Notes under the pieces: generated by a model
Told to the model about the DNA's origin: nothing
Database searches by the model: none
What the model saw: only the letters and a program-made list of their open reading frames with translations
Source of the DNA: an uncultured Agromyces sp.
GTDB taxonomy: Bacteria; Actinomycetota; Actinomycetes; Actinomycetales; Microbacteriaceae
Assembly (NCBI GenBank): GCA_913053875.1
Contig: CAJXGN010000023.1
Location: 1-36,185 of the forward strand
DNA: 36,185 nt
Direction: 5' to 3'
Shown: positions 7,437-16,442 of the stretch, one piece after another
Position numbering within the stretch: the stretch's first letter is position 1
Layout: every line of letters begins with the position of its first letter
Program-made: the position numbers and the translations under genes

Positions 7437-8972
7437 ATGACCGCCGCATTACAGGTGCAGCACGTGTCGAAGGGATTCGCCGGCGTGCCGGTGCTGCGCG
7501 ACCTCACCTTCTCCGTCGTTCCCGGCAACGTCGTCGTGCTGGCAGGCGAGAACGGCGCGGGCAAGTCGACGCTCTTCAACCTGATCGTGGGTCGGTTCGC
7601 CCCCGAAGAGGGCACCATCACGATCCGGGGCACGCACCTCTCGAATCCCTCTCCCCGTCACGCCCGCGAGTTGGGCGTCGCACTCGTCCCGCAGGAACTC
7701 GCTCCCTACGAGGACCTCACCGTCGCGGAGAACATCGCCGTCGGGCAGGAGCCGCAGGTCGGCGGCGTCCTCAAGCGGCGCGAGATGCATCGGCACGCCC
7801 GCGAGCTGCTCGCCGAGTTCGACGTGGACATCGACCCGTCACGGCGCATGCGCACGCTCTCGGTCGCGCTGACCCAGATCGTCGAGATCGTCAAGGCGAC
7901 CTCCTCCGGGGCCAAGGTGCTGCTCCTGGACGAGCCCACGTCCTCGATTCCCGAGGCCGAAGTCGAACGCCTCTACGCCGTGATCCGCCGGCTCCGCGAC
8001 CGCGGTGTCGCCATGATCTACACGACCCACCGCATGCAGGAGATCGAGGCGATCGCCGACCGTGTCGTCGTCCTCCGCGACGGCGTACTCGTGCTCGACG
8101 AGCAGGCGAAGGGCCTGGCCCCGTCCCGCATCGTCAGCGCGATGATCGGCCGCGAGCTCGGCACGCTCTTCCCCGAGCGGGTCGAGCCCTCCGACGAGGT
8201 CGTGCTCGACGTGCAGGGCCTGCACCGGAAGTCGGGTGCTCCGGAGGTGTCCCTCCAGGTGCGTGCCGGCGAGATCGTCGGGCTGGGTGGGCTCGTCGGC
8301 GCGGGCCGCTCGGCCACCCTCGCCGCGATCTTCGGCGCACGGCGTGCGAGCGCCGGAACGATCCGTGTCGGCGACACGACACTCGAGCGGCCTCGCGTGC
8401 AGGACTCGATCGCCGCACGACTCGCCTTCGTACCCGAGGATCGCAAGCGCGACGGCCTCGTGCTCGGCCGCTCGATCCTCGACAACATGACGCTCCCCCA
8501 CCTGTCGGACTACGCGCGGCTCGGAGTGCTGCGCTCCGGTCGCCGCCGTGCCGCCGCGAAGGAGGGCGCGGACGGGATGGCTCTTCGCTACAACACGCTG
8601 CAGCAGCTCGCCGCGACGCTCTCCGGCGGCAACCAGCAGAAGATCGTGATCGCGCGATGGCTCGACCGGTCGCCCGCGGTGCTGCTGCTCGACGAGCCGA
8701 CCCGCGGCGTCGACGTCGGCGCACGCAGCGAGATCTACCGCATCATCACCGACCTGGCCCGCCAGGGCATGGCCGTCCTGCTCTCCAGCAGCGACATGCC
8801 CGAACTCATCGGGCTCAGCAACCGCGTACTGGTGATGCGCGAGGAGGCGATCCAGGGCGAGCTCACACGAGCCCAGCTGGACGCGCCCGACGCGCAGGCC
8901 CAGATCTTCCATCTAGCCAGTGGCGAAGGCACGGAACTGCTCGCCACCGAAGGAACCAAGGAGACCCGATGA
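7437..8972 (+). CDS. Sugar ABC transporter ATP-binding protein, two NBDs (RbsA/CUT2 type), 511 aa
   Basis: Energising subunit of a ribose/autoinducer-2-type carbohydrate importer, peripheral on the inner face of the membrane. NBD1 has Walker A GENGAGKST (37-45), a divergent signature LSVALTQ (141-147) and Walker B VLLLDEPTSS (161-170). NBD2 has the degenerate P-loop GLVGAGRSA (285-293) usual for this family, PEDRKRDGLV, a canonical LSGGNQQK signature (395-402) and LLLDEPTRGVDVG. The ATG at 7437 is preceded by AAGGAG; in-frame upstream sequence runs into the operator and is unlikely to be coding. It overlaps the permease by ATGA. First gene of the plus-strand operon. Confidence 0.96.
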   Translation: MTAALQVQHVSKGFAGVPVLRDLTFSVVPGNVVVLAGENGAGKSTLFNLIVGRFAPEEGTITIRGTHLSNPSPRHARELGVALVPQELAPYEDLTVAENIAVGQEPQVGGVLKRREMHRHARELLAEFDVDIDPSRRMRTLSVALTQIVEIVKATSSGAKVLLLDEPTSSIPEAEVERLYAVIRRLRDRGVAMIYTTHRMQEIEAIADRVVVLRDGVLVLDEQAKGLAPSRIVSAMIGRELGTLFPERVEPSDEVVLDVQGLHRKSGAPEVSLQVRAGEIVGLGGLVGAGRSATLAAIFGARRASAGTIRVGDTTLERPRVQDSIAARLAFVPEDRKRDGLVLGRSILDNMTLPHLSDYARLGVLRSGRRRAAAKEGADGMALRYNTLQQLAATLSGGNQQKIVIARWLDRSPAVLLLDEPTRGVDVGARSEIYRIITDLARQGMAVLLSSSDMPELIGLSNRVLVMREEAIQGELTRAQLDAPDAQAQIFHLASGEGTELLATEGTKETR

Positions 8973-9970
8973 GAATCGCCAACCCCGTGGCCGACCTGCG
9001 CGATCGCTACCGCGGCAAGTCCTTCGGCGAGGTCGCCGTGCAACTCGCCGTCCGCAATGCGATGGTGCTGATCCTCTTGGTCGTGATCGCCTACTTCGCG
9101 TACCGGAGCGCACGATTCGCGACGCCCGAGAATCTGCTGGTGATCCTGATCGCGGCAGCGCCGTTCGCACTGATCGCGCTCGGGCAGACGCTCGTGATCC
9201 TCACCGGCGGCATCGACCTCTCGGTCGGCTCGATCATCGCCGTCAGCTCGATGTCGGCCGCGTGGGTCGCAGTGCGCAACCCCGACCAGCTGTGGCTGGC
9301 CCCCGTTGCCGCGATCGCGGTCGGACTGATCTGCGGCGCGATCAACGGCCTGCTGGTCAGCGTGGCGAACGTGCCGCCGTTCGTGGCGACGCTCGCGATG
9401 CTCACGGCCGGCTCGGGCCTTGCGTACGCGATCGGCAACGGCGCCCCGATCAACGGCCTCCCCAGCGGATACGGCGCGTTCGCCAACACCGAGGTCTTCG
9501 GCATCACGATTCCCGTGCTGCTCATGATCGTGGGATTCATCGTGTTCTGGTTCGTGCTGCAGCACACGACCTATGGCCTGCGCGTGTACGCGGTCGGCGG
9601 GAACTCCTCCGCTGCATCGCTCGCCGGTGTGCCCACCCGTCGCATGCTCGCCTCGGTCTACATCATCAGCGGAGCACTCGCGGGTGTCTCCGGCCTGATG
9701 ATCAGCTCCCGTGTGATCTCCGGCGCTCCGACCCTCGGTCAGGGGTACGAACTCGACGCGATCGCCGCGGTCGTCATCGGCGGCGCGAGCCTCTTCGGCG
9801 GACGCGGCACGGTCTGGGGCACCCTGCTCGGGCTGCTCCTCATACAGACCCTCAACAACGGTCTCCAGATCCTCGTCATCCCTGCCTACTGGCAGGCGGT
9901 GATCAAGGGCGCGCTGATCGCTGCCGCCGTCGGTATCGACGTGTGGGCGAGCAGACGCGCAAGCCGCTAG
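8969..9970 (+). CDS. Sugar ABC transporter permease (RbsC/CUT2 type), 333 aa
   Basis: Integral membrane channel subunit (BPD_transp_2 family). About eight to ten hydrophobic segments begin near residue 28. The family-typical LGQTLVILTGGIDLSVGSI is near residues 71-89, and the C-terminal AVVIGGASLFGGRGTVWGTLLG motif is present. It presumably dimerises and pairs with the two-NBD ATPase encoded immediately upstream. Start codon overlaps the ATPase stop (ATGA), with AGGAG inside the preceding gene, indicating translational coupling. The binding-protein gene follows after 48 bp. Full length for the family. Confidence 0.96.
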   Translation: MRIANPVADLRDRYRGKSFGEVAVQLAVRNAMVLILLVVIAYFAYRSARFATPENLLVILIAAAPFALIALGQTLVILTGGIDLSVGSIIAVSSMSAAWVAVRNPDQLWLAPVAAIAVGLICGAINGLLVSVANVPPFVATLAMLTAGSGLAYAIGNGAPINGLPSGYGAFANTEVFGITIPVLLMIVGFIVFWFVLQHTTYGLRVYAVGGNSSAASLAGVPTRRMLASVYIISGALAGVSGLMISSRVISGAPTLGQGYELDAIAAVVIGGASLFGGRGTVWGTLLGLLLIQTLNNGLQILVIPAYWQAVIKGALIAAAVGIDVWASRRASR

Positions 9971-10018
9971 GCACAACCCCCACCACCAATGAACACCACA
10001 ATGCAAGGAGGCACCACG

Positions 10019-11047
10019 GTGCGCACATCACGAATCGGCATGACCATCGCTGCGGCGGCGGGATCCGCACTGCTGCTCAGCGGATGCGGCGCGGGCGACA
10101 CATCCGCGCAGGAAGACACCCTCCAGATCGGCGTGACGGTCTACGACATGTCGTCGTTCATCACGCAGGGCCAGGAGGGCATGGAGGCCTACGCCGAGGC
10201 GAACGACATCGACCTGCTCTGGAACTCGGCCGGGCTGGACGTCTCGACCCAGGCGAGCCAGATGGACCAGTACATCAACCAGGGCGTCGACGCCATCGTG
10301 GTCGTGCCGGTGCAGGCCGACTCGCTCCAGCCGCAGCTGCAGGCCGCGGCCGACGCGGGCATCCCGGTCGTCGCGGTGAACGCGGCGCTCGACGACACGT
10401 CGAACCTCGCATCCTCCGTGCTGCCGGACGACATCTCGGCAGGTGAGAGCGAGGCGCAGGCCATGGTCGACGAGCTCGGCGGCGAGGGCCAGGTCGTGGT
10501 CCTGCAGGGACCGCTCGGGCAGTCGGCGGAGCTCGACCGCACCACCGGCATCAACAACGTGCTCGCCGAGAACCCCGGCATCGAGGTGCTCGCCATGGAC
10601 ACGGCGAACTGGCGCCGTGACGAGGCCGTGAACCTCATGGCCAACTGGATCTCGGCGTTCGGCGACGACATCGACGGTGTCATCGCGGAGAACGACGACA
10701 TGGGCCTCGGCGCGCTCCAGGCCCTAACCGAGGCCGGGATGTCGGTGCCGGTCGTCGGTATCGACGGTATCGAGGACGGCCTGAACGCAGTCGCCGACGG
10801 CTCGTTCATCGGCACCAACCTGCAGCACGGCCGCGTGGAGCTCGCCGCGGGCCTCGCGGTGGCGGCCATGGCCGCCGAGGGCGAGGACGTCGAGGACCTC
10901 TACACCTACGTGATGCCGGTCGTGACGCCCGACAACGTCGACACGGTCCTCGCGAACGTCGTCACCGACTCCGACGCGTTCATCGAGCGGCTCCCCGAGC
11001 TGATCGACGCGAACCTCGCGTCGGGCGACCTGTCCAACGAGGAATGA
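10019..11047 (+). CDS. Sugar-binding lipoprotein of the ABC importer (type I periplasmic fold), 342 aa
   Basis: Substrate receptor tethered to the outer face of the membrane. A signal peptide with lipobox LLSGC places the lipidated cysteine at C23. The mature part has the Peripla_BP_4 pattern: an [19 protein letters not shown] segment, a [18 protein letters not shown] strand-helix and [14 protein letters not shown]. The GTG at 10019 is chosen over ATGs at 9989 and 10001 because AAGGAGG at 10005-10011 precedes it and the lysine/arginine N-region then has normal length. Binding proteins of this class carry pentoses, hexoses or tetritols; the ligand is unknown. A strong hairpin follows the stop, often seen where the receptor is made in excess. 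Confidence 0.95.
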   Translation: MRTSRIGMTIAAAAGSALLLSGCGAGDTSAQEDTLQIGVTVYDMSSFITQGQEGMEAYAEANDIDLLWNSAGLDVSTQASQMDQYINQGVDAIVVVPVQADSLQPQLQAAADAGIPVVAVNAALDDTSNLASSVLPDDISAGESEAQAMVDELGGEGQVVVLQGPLGQSAELDRTTGINNVLAENPGIEVLAMDTANWRRDEAVNLMANWISAFGDDIDGVIAENDDMGLGALQALTEAGMSVPVVGIDGIEDGLNAVADGSFIGTNLQHGRVELAAGLAVAAMAAEGEDVEDLYTYVMPVVTPDNVDTVLANVVTDSDAFIERLPELIDANLASGDLSNEE

Positions 11048-11053
11048 CGCATC

Positions 11054-11086
11054 GGGGAGGGCGCGCGACAGGCGCGCGCCCTCCCC
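11054..11086 (+). terminator. GC-rich hairpin after the binding-protein gene
   Basis: Arms 11054-11067 and 11073-11086 pair perfectly over 14 bp (GGGGAGGGCGCGCG and its complement) around a 5-nt ACAGG loop. It lies 6 bp past the stop and 19 bp before the aldolase start. No T-run follows, so partial termination or 3'-end protection is more likely than a full stop. Confidence 0.6.
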
Positions 11087-11105
11087 GGGCACGAGAGGAA
11101 CGAAC

Positions 11106-13037
11106 ATGACCACACCCCGCACGGACCCCGCACTCGACGCATGCGTCGAGGCGTCGCGGCGACTCGGCTCCGATCCGTCGCTCGTCCTCCACGGAGGCGG
11201 CAATACGTCGGTCAAGAGCACCCGCACCGATGTGGTGGGCACCGAGCTCGACGTGCTCCTCGTCAAGGGAAGCGGATACGACCTCGCGACGATCGTGCCC
11301 GAGGGCTTCACCCCCCTCCGCCTGGACCGCATCCTCGACCTCGCGACGCTGCCCGAGCTCGACGACGTGACCCTCGTCAACGAGCTGCGCCAGGCCTCAC
11401 TGAACGCCGAGGCGCCTGCCGCATCGATCGAGGCGATCCTGCACGGGCTCATCCCTCACCGGTTCGTCATGCACACGCATGCCGACGCCATCGTGACACT
11501 CACCAACCAGGTCGAGGGCGAGCGTCTGGTCGCCGAGACCCTCGGCGATGGCGTGCTGGTGCTGGAGTACCGCAAGCCCGGCTTCGAACTCGCGAAGCAG
11601 GTCGCTGACGCAGTCGCGGACCTCGACGTGCGGTCGCTGCGCGGCATCGTGCTGCGCAACCACGGTCTGTTCACCTTCGCCGACACCGCCGAGGAGGCGG
11701 TCGAGACGCACCTGGCGCTCGTCGCGCAGGCCGAGGCCGCGCTGCCGACGCCCGCGGCCGTTGCACCCAACGACGCACCGGTCGACCCGGTCGCGTACGC
11801 CACGCTGCGTCGCGACTGGAGCCGTGTCGCCGGCACCCCGTTTGTGCTCGAGCGCCGCACCGGCACGGACGTCGACGCGCTCATCGCCCGTGACGACCTC
11901 GACGACCTCGCGAGCCGGGGTCCGCTGACCCCCGAGCACGTCATCCACACCAAGCGCCTCCCGATCGTGGGCACCGACCTCGATGCATACGCCGAGACCT
12001 ACCGCGCCTACGTCGATGCGCACGCTGAGACCGTCGACGACGAGCTCGTCCCGATCGACCCGGCACCACGCGTGATGTACGACCGCATGTTCGGCTTCGT
12101 CACCGCGGGCGCGAGCCCCAAGGCCGCCACCATCGCCGCGGACATCGCCGAGCACACCGCGCGCGGCATCCTCCGCGCCGAGGCGATGACTGGCTTCCGC
12201 ACCCTGAGTCCCGAGCAGGCGTTCGCCGTCGAGTACTGGACGCTCGAGCAGCGCAAGCTCGCCGCACGGAAGAGCACCGCACCGTTCGCCGGCGAGATCG
12301 CGTTGGTCACCGGCGCCGCATCCGGTATCGGACGCGCCTGCGCGCTCGCATTGCAGGAGGCTGGGGCGGTCATCATCGCCCTCGACCGGGACCCGCGGGT
12401 CGCCGACCTCGACGGTCCGTCGTGGTTCGGCATCACCTGCGACGTCACCGACTCGGATGCGGTGCGCGAGGCCGTCGCGAACGGCGCACGCCGGTTCGGC
12501 GGCATCGACATGGTCGTCCCGGCTGCGGGCGTGTTCGCGGCGAGCCATCCGATCGACGGCTTCCCCGAGGGCCCGTGGAACCTGAGCCTCGATGTGAACG
12601 TCACGGGCCTGCTCGCCCTGCTCGGAGCCGTGCACCCGTTCCTCGCCGTCGCCCCGAACGACGGGCGCGTGGTGCTCATCGGGTCGAAGAATGTGCCGGC
12701 CCCCGGTCGTGGCGCCGCCGCGTACTCGGCGTCGAAGGCAGCCGCCACGCAGCTCGCCCGCGTCGCCGCGCTCGAGTGGGCCGACGACCGAATCCGCGTG
12801 AACACGGTCAACCCCGACGCCGTGTTCGACACCGCGCTGTGGTCGCCCGAGCTGCTCGAGGAGCGTGCGGCGAAGTACGGCATCACGGTCGAGGAGTACA
12901 AGCGCCGCAACCTGCTGCGCGCGGAGATCACCAGCATGGACGTCGGCCGTCTTGTCGCGAGCATGTGCAGCTCGCTCTACGCCGCGACGACCGGCGCCCA
13001 GGTGGCGATCGACGGCGGCAGCGACCGCATCATCTAG
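11106..13037 (+). CDS. Bifunctional class II aldolase / short-chain dehydrogenase (RhaEW-like), 643 aa
   Basis: Two-domain enzyme. N-terminal class II aldolase/adducin domain: phosphate-binding HGGGNTSVKS (29-38), metal ligands in VMHTHADA (H123, H125) and NHGLFTF (H186). C-terminal SDR from about residue 395: TGAASGIG (402-409) and Y540-SASK544. The tail NPDAVFDTALWSPELLEERA closely recalls the Bacillus/actinobacterial rhamnulose-1-phosphate aldolase/lactaldehyde dehydrogenase fusion. Known fusions cleave a 1-phosphoketose to dihydroxyacetone phosphate plus an aldehyde and oxidise the aldehyde. No rhamnose isomerase or mutarotase is nearby, so another substrate is likely. ATG start with GAGGAA upstream. 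The SDR has VPAAG where NNAG is usual. Confidence 0.92.
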   Translation: MTTPRTDPALDACVEASRRLGSDPSLVLHGGGNTSVKSTRTDVVGTELDVLLVKGSGYDLATIVPEGFTPLRLDRILDLATLPELDDVTLVNELRQASLNAEAPAASIEAILHGLIPHRFVMHTHADAIVTLTNQVEGERLVAETLGDGVLVLEYRKPGFELAKQVADAVADLDVRSLRGIVLRNHGLFTFADTAEEAVETHLALVAQAEAALPTPAAVAPNDAPVDPVAYATLRRDWSRVAGTPFVLERRTGTDVDALIARDDLDDLASRGPLTPEHVIHTKRLPIVGTDLDAYAETYRAYVDAHAETVDDELVPIDPAPRVMYDRMFGFVTAGASPKAATIAADIAEHTARGILRAEAMTGFRTLSPEQAFAVEYWTLEQRKLAARKSTAPFAGEIALVTGAASGIGRACALALQEAGAVIIALDRDPRVADLDGPSWFGITCDVTDSDAVREAVANGARRFGGIDMVVPAAGVFAASHPIDGFPEGPWNLSLDVNVTGLLALLGAVHPFLAVAPNDGRVVLIGSKNVPAPGRGAAAYSASKAAATQLARVAALEWADDRIRVNTVNPDAVFDTALWSPELLEERAAKYGITVEEYKRRNLLRAEITSMDVGRLVASMCSSLYAATTGAQVAIDGGSDRII

Positions 13038-13047
13038 CACCACCCCC

Positions 13048-13081
13048 GGCAGGCGGTCCGTCGCCCGACGGGCCGCCTGCC
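13048..13081 (+). terminator. Intercistronic hairpin after the aldolase fusion
   Basis: Arms 13048-13062 (GGCAGGCGGTCCGTC) and 13067-13081 pair over 15 bp with one mismatch around a 4-nt loop, 10 bp after the stop and 23 bp before the next start. It is not followed by a T-run. It may tune expression within the operon. Confidence 0.5.
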
Positions 13082-13104
13082 CTCACCAGACCGAGGAGCA
13101 CTCG

Positions 13105-14871
13105 ATGACGACTGTCTTCAACGACCCGGGCGAGTTCGCGGACGACCAGCTCGCCGGCTTCGCCGCACTCTACAGCGACCGGTTGCAGGTCGTTCCCGGC
13201 GGCGTGGTGAGCCATCGCGGCCCCGACCCGATCGTCGCGGTCGTCGTCGGCGGCGGCTCGGGCCACTACCCGGCCTTCGCCGGCCTCGTCGGGCCCGGAT
13301 TCGCCTCGGGCGCCGTCGTCGGCAACATCTTCACGTCGCCGTCGGCCGCGCAGGTGTACTCCGTCGCGAAGGCCGCGGACCAGGGCCGCGGTGTGGTCCT
13401 CACCTTCGGCAACTACGCCGGCGACGTGATGAACTTCGGCATCGCCGCCGAGCGTCTGCGCCGCGAGGGAATCGACACCCGCATCGTGCTCGTCACCGAC
13501 GACGTGGCATCCGCCACCATCGAGGAGCAGCGTCGAGGCATCGCCGGCGACTTCACCGTGTTCAAGGCGCTCGGTGCCACGGCGGCGACCGGCGCAGACA
13601 TCGACGAGGTCGAGCGGGTCGGCCGCGCCGCGAACGCCGCCACCCGCACCTTCGGCGTGGCATTCTCGGGCTGCACCATGCCCGGGGCGCACGAACCGCT
13701 GTTCACCGTGCCCGATCGGCACATGGGCGTCGGCCTCGGCATCCACGGGGAGCCGGGCATCCGCGACGCACCCCTCGTGCCCGCCGGCGAGCTCGCACGG
13801 CTGCTGGTCGAGGGCATCCTCGACGCGCGCCCCGACACCGACGCGTCGCGCGTCGCCGTGATCGTCAACGGGCTCGGCTCCACCAAGTACGAGGAACTGT
13901 TCCTGCTCTGGAACGAGGTACGCCCGCTCCTCGACGACCACGGGCTCACGCCGGTCGACGTCGAGGTCGGCGAACTCGTCACGAGCCTCGACATGGGCGG
14001 ATGCTCCCTCACGCTGATGTGGCTCGACGACGAACTCGAGTCGACCTGGCGCGCCGACGCCTACACACCCGGTTACCGCAAGCAGACCGGCGCGATCGCG
14101 CAGCTCCGCCCGGCCGCGGTGACGGATGCAGCTGCCGACGACGAGGCGGCGCCGACGCCGACCGCGGCGGCCTCCGCTCTGGTCTCCCCCGTGGTCGACG
14201 GGCTTCGCGAACTGCAGCGCACGTTGCACGCGCACGAGGAGGAGCTCGGGCGCATCGACGCCGTCGCCGGCGACGGCGACCACGGCCGCGGCATGGTGAA
14301 GGGCGTCGATGCTGCGGTCGCCGCGGTCGACGCCGTCGCGGCCGGCGGGCCCGCCTGGCGACTCCGCGCCGCCGGGCGCGCGTGGGCGGCGAAGAGCGGC
14401 GGCACCTCGGGCGTGCTGTGGGGCGCCGGGCTCGAAGCCGCCGGCGCATCACTCACCGACGCCCGCGAAGCGTATGGTCCGGATGCCGCGGTAGACGCCG
14501 TGACCGCCTACGCCGACGCCATCCTCGAACTCGGCCGCGCCGAGCTCGGCGACAAGACGCTGGTGGACGCGCTGCTGCCGTTCCGTCAAACCCTCGCAGA
14601 GCTCGTCGCCGACGGCCGACCGCTCGGGGAGGCGTGGCGCTCCGCGGCATCCGTCGCCACCAGCGCCGCCGAGTCGAGCGCGCAGCTGCGGCCGAAGAAG
14701 GGCCGCGCCCGCCCCCTCGCCGAGAAGAGCGTCGGCACCCCGGACGCGGGCGCGACCTCGTTCGCCCTCATCGTCGAGGCGATCGGCGGCCTGCTCCCGG
14801 GCTCGCCGGGCTCCCCCGGCGCGTCCGACGACACGACCCCGCTCACGCAACAGGAAGGAACCGCGCCATGA
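13105..14871 (+). CDS. Dihydroxyacetone/erythrulose kinase family, DhaK-DhaL fusion, 588 aa
   Basis: Single-chain ATP-dependent ketose kinase. DhaK half (about 1-335): [15 protein letters not shown] (49-63), FTSPSA and GLGIHGEPG with H214 the expected substrate-linking histidine. A low-complexity Ala/Pro linker runs about 336-357. DhaL half: GDGDHG (389-394) holds the Mg-binding aspartates, SGGTSG (431-436) the nucleotide loop, and [11 protein letters not shown] is C-terminal. ATP-dependent fusions phosphorylate dihydroxyacetone, D-erythrulose (DerK) or L-erythrulose (LerK). The RpiB-like isomerase overlapping the 3' end (ATGA) and the following SDR favour erythrulose by analogy with the Mycobacterium smegmatis tetritol genes. 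ATG with GAGGAG upstream. Confidence 0.92.
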   Translation: MTTVFNDPGEFADDQLAGFAALYSDRLQVVPGGVVSHRGPDPIVAVVVGGGSGHYPAFAGLVGPGFASGAVVGNIFTSPSAAQVYSVAKAADQGRGVVLTFGNYAGDVMNFGIAAERLRREGIDTRIVLVTDDVASATIEEQRRGIAGDFTVFKALGATAATGADIDEVERVGRAANAATRTFGVAFSGCTMPGAHEPLFTVPDRHMGVGLGIHGEPGIRDAPLVPAGELARLLVEGILDARPDTDASRVAVIVNGLGSTKYEELFLLWNEVRPLLDDHGLTPVDVEVGELVTSLDMGGCSLTLMWLDDELESTWRADAYTPGYRKQTGAIAQLRPAAVTDAAADDEAAPTPTAAASALVSPVVDGLRELQRTLHAHEEELGRIDAVAGDGDHGRGMVKGVDAAVAAVDAVAAGGPAWRLRAAGRAWAAKSGGTSGVLWGAGLEAAGASLTDAREAYGPDAAVDAVTAYADAILELGRAELGDKTLVDALLPFRQTLAELVADGRPLGEAWRSAASVATSAAESSAQLRPKKGRARPLAEKSVGTPDAGATSFALIVEAIGGLLPGSPGSPGASDDTTPLTQQEGTAP

Positions 14872-15329
14872 CCGACACCGCACTCCGCATCGTCGTCGGC
14901 GCCGACGATGCCGGCTTCGACTACAAGGAGATCCTCAAGGGCGATCTCGAGAACGATCCGCGCGTGGCATCCGTCGTCGATATCGGCGTCGCCGCCGACG
15001 GACACACCGCCTACCCGCATGTCGCGGTCGAGGCGGCGCGCCTCGTCGCAGCCGGCGAGGCCGACCGTGCACTGCTCGTGTGCGGCACCGGGCTCGGCGT
15101 CGCGATAGCGGCGAACAAGGTGACCGGCATCCGTGCCGTGACCGCACACGACTCGTTCTCGGTCGAGCGCAGCGTGCTGTCGAACGACGCCCAGGTGCTC
15201 TGCTTCGGCCAGCGCGTGGTCGGCATCGAGCTCGCGCGTCGCCTCGCGCGGGAGTGGCTCGGGTACACGTTCGACCCCGAGAGCCCGTCGTGCTCGAAGG
15301 TGCGCGCCATCGAATCGTACGAGGAGTAG
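14868..15329 (+). CDS. RpiB/LacAB-family sugar-phosphate isomerase, possibly D-erythrulose-4-phosphate isomerase, 153 aa
   Basis: Cytoplasmic aldose-ketose phosphate isomerase. The catalytic cysteine is C72 in [15 protein letters not shown], and the C-terminal [28 protein letters not shown] block is family-typical. The N-terminal motif reads [10 protein letters not shown] where ribose-5-phosphate isomerase B has D-H-x-G, so the conserved histidine is replaced by aspartate (D13 or D14). That suggests a substrate other than ribose 5-phosphate. Together with the overlapping DhaKL kinase upstream, conversion of D-erythrulose 4-phosphate to erythrose 4-phosphate (DerI type) is a good hypothesis, not proven. 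Overlap with the kinase is ATGA; AAGGAA precedes it. Confidence 0.9.
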   Translation: MTDTALRIVVGADDAGFDYKEILKGDLENDPRVASVVDIGVAADGHTAYPHVAVEAARLVAAGEADRALLVCGTGLGVAIAANKVTGIRAVTAHDSFSVERSVLSNDAQVLCFGQRVVGIELARRLAREWLGYTFDPESPSCSKVRAIESYEE

Positions 15330-15332
15330 ACC

Positions 15333-16076
15333 GTGGAACAGTCCTTCAGCGGCAGGATCGCCGTCATCACCGGAGCCGCGAGCGGCATCGGGCACACCGT
15401 CGCGCACCACTTCGCGGAGCGCGGGGGGCGCATCGTGGGCGTCGACCTGAACGACCGCGTCGGCGAGATCGTCGCGACCCTGCCCGGCTCGGGGCACGTC
15501 GGCCTCGTGAAGAACCTCGCCGACCCCGCAGCCGCGTCCGAGGCGATCGACGAGGCCGTCGCGGCCGTCGGCGTCCCGCACATCCTCGTCAACTCCGCGG
15601 GTCTCGCCCTGCTCGACCCCGCCGTCTCGGTAGCGCCCGACCGGTGGCAGTTGACGATGGACGTGAACCTCAGCGGCACCTTCTACATGGCGCAGGCGGC
15701 CGGCCGCGTGATGCTCGAGGCCGGATACGGGCGCATCATCAACCTCGCTTCGCAGGCAGCAGTGATCGGGCTCGACCAGCACGCGGCCTACTGTGCGAGC
15801 AAAGCGGCCGTGATCGGCCTCACGCACGTGCTCTCGCTGGAGTGGGCGCGCAGCGGCGTCACCGTCAATGCCGTCTCGCCGACCGTCGTCGAGACCCCAC
15901 TCGGCAAGGCGGCGTGGGCCGGCGAGAAGGGCGAGAAGGCAAAGGCCGACATCCCGGTGGGCCGTTTCGCCCAGCCCGAGGAGGTCGCGGCGCTCATCGC
16001 ATTCCTCGCCGGCGACGACGCCGCGATGATCACCGGGAGCAACTACCTCATCGACGGAGGATTCACGACGGTCTGA
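15333..16076 (+). CDS. Short-chain polyol dehydrogenase (SDR), D-threitol dehydrogenase-like, 247 aa
   Basis: Classical SDR oxidoreductase. Cofactor loop TGAASGIG (13-20), acidic D38 in VGVDLN indicating NAD+, NSAG (87-90), catalytic S140, Y153 and K157 (YCASK), and a C-terminal GSNYLIDGGF. The loop ETPLGKAAWAGEKGEKAK is of the kind seen in polyol-acting SDRs near DhaKL kinases. Likely role: oxidation of a polyol to the ketose phosphorylated by the upstream kinase. GTG start with GAGGAG upstream, three bases after the isomerase stop. Last gene of the operon; a second dehydrogenase in the divergent unit could act on a different stereoisomer. Confidence 0.93.
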   Translation: MEQSFSGRIAVITGAASGIGHTVAHHFAERGGRIVGVDLNDRVGEIVATLPGSGHVGLVKNLADPAAASEAIDEAVAAVGVPHILVNSAGLALLDPAVSVAPDRWQLTMDVNLSGTFYMAQAAGRVMLEAGYGRIINLASQAAVIGLDQHAAYCASKAAVIGLTHVLSLEWARSGVTVNAVSPTVVETPLGKAAWAGEKGEKAKADIPVGRFAQPEEVAALIAFLAGDDAAMITGSNYLIDGGFTTV

Positions 16077-16128
16077 CGGGTGTGTGAAGAGGCGGCACGG
16101 AGTCGAACGAACGTCCGCGCCCTGGGTG

Positions 16129-16406
16129 TCAGCTCCGGAGCCAGGCCCAGGCGACATCCTGGTCGTCGAAGGACGCCGCCGCCTCCCCGTAGAACGGGGC
16201 GGCCAGGTGGGCGAGGTGCTCCTGCCACTTCGTGTGGCCGACGATGGCCATGCGCGCGACCTTCTCATGGACCTCGTGGCCGAAGCGCTGGTCGGCGCCC
16301 CGCGCGCCGACCCGCTCCCACCCGAAGGCGGTGAGGTCGAGCATCAGCTTCACCGTGCCGTGCTCCTCGACCGCGGCCTCGACCGCGAGCGCAAGACGTC
16401 GTAGTC
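16129..16406 (-). pseudogene. Degenerate SpoIIAA-like (STAS-fold) gene
   Basis: The minus strand encodes the C-terminal two thirds of a SpoIIAA-like protein: EEHGTVKLMLDLTAFGW, ARMAIVGHTKWQEHL and an ending DQDVAWAWL, matching the pattern of family members of about 120 aa. Read further 5', the frame goes stop-LRRLALAVEAAVEEHG, while the preceding family motif DYDVL (bases 16395-16406 plus the next codons) is in a different frame. A one-base shift near the GTCTTGCGC sequence therefore breaks the gene, and the usual N-terminal 40-50 residues are missing upstream, where the Doc gene ends at 16443. A short 74-aa start (GTG at 16353) remains possible but would be half a domain. Confidence 0.65.
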
Positions 16407-16442
16407 AGCCGGAGGTGGCGGCCGGAAGCCGATTCCGTGGCG

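Noticed and set aside
11397..13043. 548-codon minus-strand frame over the aldolase fusion
   Set aside because: Exact antisense of a gene with clear catalytic motifs on the plus strand; the product has no domain.
16077..16128. GAGTCGAACGAAC resembling a tRNA T-loop near 16100
   Set aside because: No matching acceptor or anticodon stem can be formed around it.
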